A stretch of 64,000 nucleotides of DNA from Cydia pomonella (lineage: Eukaryota > Arthropoda > Insecta > Lepidoptera > Tortricidae): assembly GCF_033807575.1 (NCBI RefSeq), contig NC_084711.1, positions 12,400,001 to 12,464,000 on the forward strand. The letters are read 5' to 3'. The position numbers were made by a program, and so were the translations under genes. Below are positions 22,608 to 34,600 of the stretch, piece by piece (the stretch's first letter is position 1; each line of letters opens with the position of its first letter). Under the pieces are notes generated by a model. The model saw only the letters and a program-made list of their open reading frames with translations. It was not told the origin of the DNA and did not search any database.

Positions 22608-25600
22608 TCACGAGTCCGCCGGCACCTCCCACTCCGCCAGCCCGCGGTCCACCAGCTCCCTGTTCAGGAATATCACTTGCTGAAAACGAAATACAACGAG
22701 GCGTTAACATTGTCCAGCCACAACATGACAAAAACCACGCTATTGTAGTCCAGCAATTTTTGGTTTGATTCATTCTTTCTGATCAATGATGAACGATGCT
22801 GTTTGCAACCTTCGAGCAACCTCTACTTTACATGTTAAGAATAAAGTCCTGGGGGTTTGGTTGGGTTGACAATCGTTAATTAATTATTAATGCCGTCCGC
22901 GGATTCACTGTTAATAAGCGCTAGAAATCTGTAATTTTTAGGGTTCCGTACCAAAAAGATAAGGAACCCTTATGGTGCGACTCTGTCCGTCCGTCTGTCT
23001 GTCAAATCGCTAAATATCTCGAGAACCACTTAAGCTATATTTTACTTACTTTTTTTTACTAACCAAAAACATTTCTGAATTCAGTTCGCAATTTAACCAA
23101 CTATACGCGCGTAACGATCGGTAACATCAAAGATCTGCTAGACTTCTTGGCAAGGTTGGGTTAAGAGTAAAGCCGCGAGCACCTATACACTTGAATTTTC
23201 TATGAGATTACATTAAAGACACCTTTTTCAAATAAAAGAACAATTTTGGAAATCGGTTTACATGATAGAGAATTATCCTCGAAAAACCAAACGCGCGTGC
23301 ATTACTTCGCGCAAATTAGATAGACAATTTGCCAAGAGATGGCGGTGTACATAATTATATTTAGTCTAGGTACTACTGATCAAGTCCCTTTATAGTTACA
23401 CGAGATAATTTAAAGTTTGTACGGAACCCTCGGTGCGCGAGTGAAACCGTCCGGTTGACCGGTTTTTTTCATTTTGGGTCAGACAAACCCAATCCGACCA
23501 AAATCGATTTTTTGACCGAGGGAAAGTTCCGTCTGACCGATCATGTTCAATAGAGATTTTTCATGTTGTTCCAAATAAAGTAATCAGCAGGTTAGGTTGA
23601 TGGTCGTACCTGCGGATGGAGGGTGAGGTAGAGGTGCACTAAGGGCAGGCCGGCCTCGTCGTAGCCCGCGACCTGCGCGTGCAGCAGCTGGCCGGCCGTC
23701 AGCCCCGCCATGATGCGCAGCGCCTCGCTGCTCCACTCCAGCTCTATACACACCCGTTCATAGACCACGTTATACAACTATATGTATACCTATAACTTAT
23801 TGCGTCAACAAAAATTTGCGTACAGATCAACGTCATTCAGAAGTGAACTGCGAGACTTCCCAAACAATTTAGCGAAAGTTTTAAAACTGACAGATGGTTT
23901 AGTGCACCCGACCCTTAATGTGCCATTCCCATGCAAAGGGAACTTTTGTACATATGATGAACTAGAGAAATAACCATAAATAAAAACTGGCATGCTGATC
24001 TTATGAAATATATTTTATTATTAAATGGATTAAAACCATTTGTGAATTATAAAATAATTTTATTTGTACTTTACATATTAACCTCAACGTAAAGATTTTT
24101 TTAAACAAAAACGGATGTTGATAATGGGCTGGTAACATTGTTTATATTTTTGGTTATTTCTGCTAACTATCAACTGTTACATTCTTTTGTAAGAGTAGGA
24201 AAATAATGAAGCAAGAGCAATATTAATAAAAACGGGGTGGAGGATTAGTCATAAATTAGCAAATGCATTTTTCCCAATGAATATATTTTTAAGTAATTCA
24301 AAGGCGTAATTCTCTAAAGCAACATGTGAATGAGTCAATCAATCAATTCTCACGGGGATGGGAGCAAGTATGTCCCGTTTGGAGACTTTCTTAATGGAAT
24401 TAACATTTATTTCTTCTTAAGGACCAACAATGTTGCCAAGAGAATTACAAGGCACATGAGGAATATTTCAATTCATTAGTCACAACCAGCATGTCTAATT
24501 GTCTAAAGTATTAAAAATATCTATCTGCCTCATTAAATAACTACAAATTAGCAAATTAAAATTGTCAAAATTATAGAGGATATTAAAAAATATTTTAGAC
24601 GAAAGAAGGAAGAAATTATATTAGAGGAAAAGAAAGTAAGACGCGTGTAAGACGTACTACGACTATAATTGTGAGTCATAATTAGGTTGTCTTTTATATG
24701 GTCAATGTTAAAGCCGTATGTAACCGAATAAGCCAAAATTGCTGAGACACAATATTAATCATAGTAGTGATATGTTCTTGAATAATAGCGTGAGCGTCAC
24801 AATAAAAAAATATTGTCTACAGCGGCTTCACACTTAATCAAAATTGCAAGCATACAAATAATAACTTTAAATAATTTGCGTTAGTGTGTTTGACACTTGC
24901 GATTAAAACGCGATTGTAGAAGATATGTTTATACTTTTATACCTTATTCCACTGTAATAAGGTGAAAAATGTGTGCATATCTTTGACGTCAACCGTATAA
25001 CGCTCAAAAATAAAAGTACGTGTTAATTGCGTCGTCAAACACACTCATCTTCGCTCGTATCAATATTTTGAGATGGTAAGGAGTAGCCTCGCAAGACCCA
25101 AATTTGTGGCTTAGAAATTTATATAAATAAAATTGAGCCTTACGAGGTTCACGTGAAACATGGATTGCTCTAAAGAAAGCTATTTTAGTAGTGAATGGAA
25201 AATATGCAAAATGACAAGCGTGAAAAAAGCATAGTAAATGAGAAAGTAATAGGAACAGAAACAGTGAAGTATATGACTTGTCGCAATTTGCCGCACATGG
25301 ATTATTATTAATTCACAAACATTGTTTTTAAATGAAATGTCGTCGCACCTACTTTAAACAGGTGATATCAACTGTCAACAATAAGCAGATAGATAAGCAA
25401 ACAAATAAAATTAGGCGGCTAATGTATTAATGATATCGAATTAGTGAATGCGTCATAGAGATTAACATTAGGGGCATTAATTCAATAGACATGTCATAAA
25501 TATCATTACTGACTAGCATGCATCAAAGCAATAAATAGAATGGAAAGAATAAAGTTATTTTTGGTTGATCAACTTTTGGCCCAATACACATTAACATGAC

Positions 25601-28600
25601 ATGATTCTCCTAAGGGTATCAACCATACAGAAGTTAGAAAACGTAAGACGCAGTTTAAATTGGATAACATGTTACATACTTAATAAATAATGTTAAAGAA
25701 TATTTTTTCCATTTAAAATGGATTTAATCGCGTATAATTGTTAAAATTACCTCCAATGACTTTTTAAAGCTTAAATATACGCGAATAGCGACCCGCCCCG
25801 GTTTCGCGCGGGTTACACAAAACCTTAACAAATTATACACCCAAGGTTCAGGTGTCAGTCTATTGATAGGTGCAAACCGCATGAAAATCCGTTCCGTAAT
25901 TTTTGAGTTTATTACAAGCAGAGACAGACAGACGAGGCGGGGGACTTGATTCAGAGCCGTTTTTTTATTAAATGAAAAAGTTTAAAAATCGTAAAAAATT
26001 AATCATCGTAAAGAATGTTATCCTTGTTCTTCTACTTTCCAAACCTGCTATCTGGGAGCCCAGATATCAAACAAAAGAATGTTACACATAATGTTTTTTT
26101 GTTGTAGTTATTAAGCATTTTTTATTATGATTTTCTAAGGGATTTACGGGGCCGAATAGCAAAAGTTGACCAACCTAGGCGCTACACATTACAATTCAGA
26201 AAGTAATGGTAATAAATGATTTGAACCATTATTTGCTGGCTTGACGAACGCCAGAAGAGCCTCGGTGGCCTGGAAGGGCAGGGTCATGAAGTCAGAGCGG
26301 ATCTGCTTGAGCTGGTCGTTGTCAACGGTGAGGTAGCCGCCGAAGTCCACCAGCTTTACGATGGAGGTGTCATGCTCTTTTGACGTTGAGATCACTTGAG
26401 CGCGGTACCAGTTGTTCTCTGTGGGCGCCGCGCAGATGGAGCCCTCTGTCAAATAACAAGATATTAGATAAATATTATACAGTCATTTCAGGCCTATATA
26501 GGGTTGATTCGAAAACATCTTTAAAACAAGGCGAATAGTATCAATAAGAAAGCTTTTGAATGTGGCTAACAGTGCTTTGAATCAGTTTTTTTTTTTCAAT
26601 TGTGAAAATTTGCTTAGGATGTGTAGTATACAGGCCTCATTATACCGTTATTTTATGCATTTGTATTTGAAAACGTTCAAAACGTTCGGCAAGGTGTATC
26701 ACAGAAATAAATCGTCTACCTAAGTAGCATTTCTGCTCGGTGGTTGCGCTTAAGACTGTCAAATACAAGATGAACCAAAAGTGAGTTGAGTTGGTGTGGA
26801 ATTGGTATAGTGTGCGAAGACCTTTAATGTACCATCTGTCCATTCTCCTCCGGACTCGTGTAACTTGCGAAACGTATTAACTAGGGCTATCATCTTGATG
26901 TCGTTTTTTAGCTGATATCCTGTACTATCATTTAACAATAAAAAAAAGTACAGGTCATTAACCTCGTTTTAGACAAAAAAGATAAAATGTAAAAAAAAGT
27001 AAATTTTTGAAGACAATTTTTAGGGTTCCGTAGCCAAATGGCAAAAAACGGAACCCTTATAGATTCGTCATGTCCGTCTGTCTGTCCGATTATGTCACAA
27101 CCACTTTTTTCCGAAACTATAAGAGCTATACTGTTCAAAATTGGTAAGTAGATGTATTCTATAACCCGCATCAAGATTTTTACACAAAAATAGAAAAAAA
27201 AACAGTAAATTTTGGTGGTTCCCCATACTTAGAACTGAAACTCAAAAAATCTTTTTTCATCAAACCCATACGTGTGGGGTATCCTATGGCTAGGTCTTTA
27301 AAAATGATATTGAGGTTTCTAATATCATTTTTTTCTAAACTGAATAGTTTGCGCGAGAGACACTTCCAAAGTGGTAAAATGTGTGCCCCCCCTAACTTCT
27401 AAAATAACAGAATGAAAAATCTAAAAAAAATATATGACATACATTGCCATGCAAACTTCCACCGAAAATTGGTTTGAACGAGATCTAGTAAGTAGTTTTT
27501 TTTTAAAACGTCATAAAATAAAATAAAAAATTTTTTTTTCATCAAACCCGTATGTGTGGGGTATCTATTATTATTATTATGTCTTTCCATATCTCGGGAC
27601 CATGGGGTCCCGGACCTTTGGGAGGCATGCGTGGGGCCGAAGCCAACAGCGCAGAGGCCCTTTTAGACAAATTTGATGTTATGTATTACACCAGCTAGAA
27701 GCCATTCACGGGCACAAATAGATGCCCGTAAATCGGTCCCAGCTGGTGTAGGGGCTATTGTAAATAAAGTGGAGAAGAGGGCCGGTTATGGTGTTGAACT
27801 TTGGCTCTTCAAAAGATTGGGCTATTGTAAAGAGATCCGGACACCTGCCATAACAATGCTTAAACACGTTATCGAGGCAGGCGGTGACTTGCCGCTGACT
27901 AGATGGGCCCCTGAAACTGCCGTCGTAAAGACGACCAGGAGCAACACCGGTGTGAGCGGCTCAGGGGTGTGGAGAGGTGTGCGCCGCTTTCTACCCAGTG
28001 GCTGATAACAGCCACTGTGCCAACTCGCGTCTTATGCATCTTTCACTTCCACCCCCGGAGCATATAGCTCTAACGATTCCTCTCTGGACGGCCAATGAAG
28101 GCAAGCCAGAGCTGAGAGTCCTGCGGGTCCCCTTGGGGTCCACTCCGACCGACGAAGACACGCCGGAGACGGAGACCCTGACCGACTCTCGGGAACACTC
28201 GGGTCCGTGGGATCGTTACTCCCCAACAGCTCGCCACAAGCTGCCCTGCGGGCTATTATTATTATTAAGACTTTATTTCGGACATCAAAGATCCATATGT
28301 TAGGTACACTATTACTTATCACTATGTTAGTATTGACAAAACAATTTATATTTAAGTACATACATTATTTACAATTAGATTAAATTAATTCATAAAAATA
28401 TTATACCTCATTTATCCATCCGGTAGATTGGGACATGCATTGAGGCCCAACACTTACAAAAGGGATTATCAAGCCTCTCGCCAATTTCGGTTAGAAAACT
28501 GTTGGAGCCGTTCCTCAATCGGTGCATCGGAGATGCTGTGCGTTTTCTCATAATGGCGTAGAAATCATCCATTCGTGCCTCCGCAAACATCCCAGAAGCA

Positions 28601-31600
28601 CTGCAAAACCGAGGCAGTCCCAACAGCATTCTGTACCCATTATTGAATTGGACACGTAGGGCGCCGTAAGTCCGCTTCGTGTATTTGATCCACAGGCTGC
28701 ACGCGTAGAACGTTTGGCAGTATGACTTAAATACTTTAAATAGCGTTCGCTTCACCTCAGCGTTACTACGCGCAAATCTGCGGATCAACATATTCGTCCT
28801 TACTGCCAGCGCCCTACGCTCCCGCTCAATATCGTCATCATCTGTGAGGTCTTCTGTTACAATATGGCCGAGATACTTAAATTGAGTAACCCTATTAAAA
28901 ACGGTTCCACAAAGAGTCACTGGTGGCACCTCCGATGGACTCCTACGGCTCGCCCGGAATATAAGTAGCTCACTCTTTTTGGCGTTATAGCAGAGCCCAT
29001 GGGAATTTGCATACGCCTCACATACACTGAGCAGTTTATTAATAGCCCCGACCGTTGGGCCCAGTAGCACCATGTCATCAGCGTAACTGATGTTGTTTAC
29101 CATTTTACCACCTATAGAACATTCGACCCTGGTGCCACTGAGCTCAACGATCAGCTGGTTCACATACATATTGAACAGCAACGGTGACGTTAATCCACTC
29201 TGCCTTACTCCACATTCGGCCTTATAGCCATCCGAGTATGTGTCTGCCCATCTTACATAGTTGAGATGGTTGTCATACCAAAAGCTAAATAACCCAATGA
29301 TTTCTGGAGGTACTCCGGTTGCTTTGAGCTTGGTCCAGAGCTTTTCGTACGACACCATGTCAAAAGCCTTGGACAGGTCAAGAAAAGCAGCATACACGGG
29401 TGTGCTTCTATCGGTTTAGTATCGGACGGTGTGCTTAAGAACTAGAATTGCACTTTCAGTAGATAACCCAGGCCGAAAACCGAACTGACCGTCCAGTAGC
29501 CTGGCGTATCCACTAAGGCGGCGTTCAAGCACACCGTCCATCACTTTTGCTACGATAGTAGCCAGCGATATTGGCCTATAGTTACTCACCTCCCCAACAT
29601 CTCCAGTCTTATTTTTAATAATGGGAACTATAACTGTTTTCATAAGGTCCACTGGAAGATACGAATGTCTTAAGCTAAAGGTGAATAACATGGCCAGGAG
29701 TCTATAAATATGTGGTCCAGCATTTTGCAGGTGCTCGATGCTGAGCCCGTCATGCCCGGGAGACCTACCTCTCGTCATGCGTTTAATTACTGATGCGACT
29801 TCTTGAGCTGTTATAAGAGTAGGTTCCCGAGGATCACTGTGCTCAGCATCCAGCCCCGCCTCGATCCCCACTGGTCTGGCTTTAACCTGAAAATGGCCCA
29901 TAAACAGGTTGGCTATTTGCCTTGGGTCATCTAAACCTCCCACTGACACTGGAAGCCACTGATTTGACTCCCATACAACAAGTAGATTTGGTAAAACATG
30001 TACAGTAGCAATACTGTCAGTCCAGTTTTAGATAGCAGCCCTTGTAGCGAACATGTTGAGTGAGCGACAATTTGAGGTTTACCTTGGGAGATGCAAAAAG
30101 CAAGCGAAGGAAACTCAACAACGGCCTGCCACAGGGATCAAGTACTCGCACCTCTTCTTTTCAACCTATATATTCACGACCTGCCCGATACTACGGCTAG
30201 AAAGTCTATATACGCTGATGATATCGCGCTGGTTGCTCGAAGTCGGAGATTTGAGGAAGCTAAGGAAGTCCTAACGTCGGACCTTAAAATCATGTCGAGT
30301 TTCTTCACATCTTGGAGGCTCATACCAAGTTCCAGTAAAACAGAGGTTGCGTGCTTCCATCTTCATAACAAACATGCCTACTACCAACCCACTGTTAAAC
30401 TTCAAGGCTCAAACCTCAAATACAACCCTCACCCAAAATACCTCGGTGTCACTTTGACAGATCTCCGACTTACAAGGAGCACATTACAAATACGTCCCTC
30501 AAGCTAGCTACACGTAACAACATCTTGCACAAACTCAGTGGCACTTCATGGGGTGCATCTGCCGATGTGCTCCGAACTACCGCGCTCAGCCTCGTGTACT
30601 CTGCAGCAGAATACCTACTGCGCGCCTGTATGGTGTGAAAGCGCGCACGTAGAAAAAGTGGACACGAGACTGAACGACGCAATGAGATGTGTTTCCGGTA
30701 CAATAAAATCTACGCCGACTCACTGGTTACCAGTGCTTAGCCACATAGCTCCGCCTCAGTTACGCAGGAAACACGCGCTCTTGAGAGAAGTCGAAAAAAT
30801 ATATATCCGGCGAGCCGATCTACTTGTCCACAAAGAGTTCACTAACCCACCACCGCAGCGACTCAAATCGCGCCGACCTACGAGAGAGGCAGGGAGAAAA
30901 CTGAGTGGCGGTTTTCAGGTGGAGCAGGCGTGGAAGAAAGATTGGGCGAAGGCGGCGACTGGTCACCACAAAAGTACCCAAAACCCTACTCGGAAGCCGA
31001 AGGGCTTCTCGCTGCAGAGGAAATACTGGTGCCGCCTCAACAGAATCCGCACAGGACATGGCAGGTGCAATTATATGCGTCACAAATGGGGATGGCACGA
31101 GAGTCCGTTGTGTGACTGTGGCCTTGAAGAACAAACTACCCAGCACATTGTTGAACGATGCCCAAAGAGACGTTTCCAAGGCAGCCCGGAGGACCTCTAT
31201 ACCAATTTGACACCGGACGCGATCAGTTGGCTGCGTGGCCTGGATGTCGACTTATAATAAATAGATAGTATATTAATATTGCCTACAATGTTACGCCATA
31301 CGCTTAAATAAATACTGTGAGACCAATTCACACATATGAAATAGTTTATCTAAATTCACTAAGGGCTATTTTCAGTAACACGCTTAGATTTGACTCCCAT
31401 ACAACAAGTAGATTTGGTAAAACATGTACAGTAGCAATACTGTCAGTCCAATTTACACATATGAAATAGTTTATCAAAATAAAGATAAAAGATCCCGCTT
31501 TTGCGTTATGCAAAATTCAAGCACGCTGAAGAGAAAAATAAATCAATAGTGATCAAAATCACCTTAAACAAGTAGCATATTTTTTGACGCGTTTTTTATG

Positions 31601-34600
31601 GCTTTTTCCGAATATTACCCAGAATTATGCAAAACTGCAGCAGCAAAATACGTTAAATTATAATGCAAATTATTCACCATTAAATAAGCTTTTAAATGAT
31701 ATGCTTAAATAATAAGGAATCTGTAGCCTTAATTTTTTATCAATAAAATTGTGACAGAACTCATGACCTTCAATTCTAAAATTGTTGTATCTAACGTCCA
31801 ATTGTCAGAAAATATTTTTCAATATTGGTAATCATATGTTAGTTTCGAAGGTTAAAATATCGTTCTCATAATACAAATGTCAAAATGCGTTGTTACATAT
31901 TTATATTGTGAGAAGGCTATGCAAAGTTCAACATAAAAACCTGTTTATTACATCGCTACAACGCAAATAAATGCATGACCTGAATTAGTGTAATATAATA
32001 AAGAATGTATCATCAAGACGAATCATACTATCCGAACTTCGAATACACGTGTTTACGAAAGGCCTCATATCAGCTAGATTTTACGACTAATTAGAATAGC
32101 GTTGCTATTATGACTAAGGATCGTATTGATCCGGCGATAAAATCAATATTTTATTCATCGTGGAAAACTTAACGAAACAGTTTCATGCTAGTAAGGTACA
32201 GTAGGTTCAGAAAACTGATTTTAAAAAGTTGTAGCTGTTTTTTGGATCACAATATGGTTGTCATTATTTAGCAATCTTGAGGCTTTTCTCGAGGGCTTGT
32301 ATCGATTCGGGTTCTGTTTTTTTTTACTTTCGCTCATTAAAAAAAAATGTAACAAATTATGTACTAAAGCTAAAAATAAGAAAATTGTTTCTTAAAATCG
32401 GCAATATCATGATTAAGGGAACGTATCGATTACTTTTTATTTATATACACGTACAAAAAATTTTTTTGATCCAATTTTATTTAAAAAATACGATACCCGC
32501 TCCTGGGCACGCACTTCCATTTCTCTCAAGCTTACGCTTAGAGAGAGTGTGAGAAGAACATGAACTTACTGCACCTTAAGTAAATGCGTACTGTATCATT
32601 CAACACTTTCGATCCCTAATTGAAATACGAATTTTCCAGTGTGGATTATATCAAGATTCCTTTTCGCTTGAAACTACGATTAAATATAAAAATTCAACAT
32701 TTATGATTGTCGCCCTATCTCGGCTTTCATTCGAGTAAGAATAAAATATGACTTTAAATTAGTTAATCGTAGTAGTTTCCTGGGCAAAGACTATAATAAT
32801 AGATTCAGGCCAAAATCGTCGACCTGTTTTGGATTAGGATTATGTTAAATTATGAATTATCGCCGCCCATCACAGGCTTATTGTCCTCCGTCCTTTAACA
32901 TAACAGTGCGCTAAATATCTCGCAAATAATCTGCGTGCAAACTAGTTTACTGGTAATAAAAAAATTGCGATATTTGCAATGTTGACCTAGATACGAACCG
33001 GTTAGTTGCCATGGTAAGCCAAAAAGTGGTCTGTCCATTCAAGTCATATGGACATAAGCTCTTTTCGGTTTGGGAATAGGAAATGTCGTTTACCTTTCAC
33101 AGGGCGTGGCAACGCGGGCACATCCGGATTCTGGTAGGTGGCAGCCATGAGGCGGTGCAGCGCGTGCAGCGAGGGGAAGGTGGGGTGCAGCGGCTGTTGC
33201 AGGAAGAAGTGCCCCGCGCTCACCAGGCACGTCATGATCGTGTCGTTGTTGACGGACTCCACGAGCTGCAACTGATATGGTGACGCATAAATGCTCGCAG
33301 CCACGTTCGTAAGTGACCGATGACAATTGTAAAGGGTGAAGTTGATAGTTATGACAATATCGCAAATGGGTGATTTTTTTTTAATGGGCTTCTTTATTAG
33401 AAGTTTCCATTCCATATTACTATGAAACATTAAATTATGAAAATGATACCCAAGCGGTAATTTCTAGACCAACACCCAAAAACTAGTAACAAAGAAATTA
33501 ATTAATACTTGAATTATTTAATTCACTTACTTGAAGGAACTCTGGTACAAGTGGTACAAGTCTTTGATACAATTCTGCACTAATTTCTTGTAGAGAAAAG
33601 TTTGGAAACCTTTTTTCAGGGAATTTTTCCTTGATCATTTCTAATGCTGCTTCAATTTCACTTTGTGTTCCTGTAAATATAATTAAAGATAAGTCTTATG
33701 GAATTCCATACTATCATATTATTTTATTTTTGTCTCTTTCTAACAAACACAAATGTCAAAATGATGGATAGGGACAAACAATTGTCAACAGCTTGTTTAA
33801 CTTGACAAACATTCATGAATAACACCATGTATGTATAATTTTCAGGCCAAGTTTCGTATTTCCTTTTGTGCAATAAAGATTAAATAGATATATGTCACAA
33901 ATGTAATCTGTATCCTCACCTTCAACTGCACAAATCTTTTGTTTCACAGAATCCGGATGCCTCCTGACGTACACGCTTGCACCAGTTTTAGCTTTAATTT
34001 GGGTTACAAAAGATCCCTGTTTTCCTATTAAAAGACCAACCAGGGTCTGAGAAATTACAAATTGGTGTATTCTAAGCCCGGCCTCAGTGGGCACTATGTT
34101 CATGCCAGTGGGTGGAGGGCTGGCTGCTTCTGAGCAACCTTTTCCACTGTCACTTGAGCCCTGAAACATAGTCAACAGTTCAATATGTGGAGAAATACAA
34201 ATATCATAGCATTTATAGCAATTTGCGAAACGGAAATGTACAACAAAGAATGTATGTATTTAGATACCACAGACATTTAATTCCTATCCTCACAATAACA
34301 CCTTTTAAGTGTCACCAACAACAATTTTAATATATCATATGGCAATTGTTATGGTAATAGGTATGCATGAAATTACAGCCTGATGAAATTGGTTGTTGCC
34401 TGTCCAAGTTTTTATAAAAAAAACAGCCATATGACAAACAGAGATGAAACATGAAACCCAGTGAAATGGAAAAGCACCACCCAAACCTGAAGCTGTATTA
34501 GATTAAATCACACAAAGATAAAATCAAAATGTATAAATAAAATTTTCATCAAATTTAATTAAAGGGGAGTTTAGAAAGCAAGAGCTTTTTAAGTCCACAT

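Noticed and set aside
22513..22773. Gly-rich open frame on the - strand covering the last Akap1 exon
   Set aside because: It is a different frame over the GC-rich terminal exon; the Akap1 frame gives the conserved LNRELVDRGLAEW.
23782..23993. Overlapping 62- and 63-codon frames on both strands in an Akap1 intron
   Set aside because: No family recognised, no splice support, and the two strands mirror each other; treated as chance.
32277..32552. 91-codon frame on the + strand
   Set aside because: AT-rich, Lys/Phe-rich, no motif and no second copy; chance opening in an intron.
33721..33825. Possible diverged relative of the 5.2-kb hairpin MITE ('agggacaaacaattgtcaac', 'attcatgaataac')
   Set aside because: Only a loose similarity over one arm; not strong enough to annotate.
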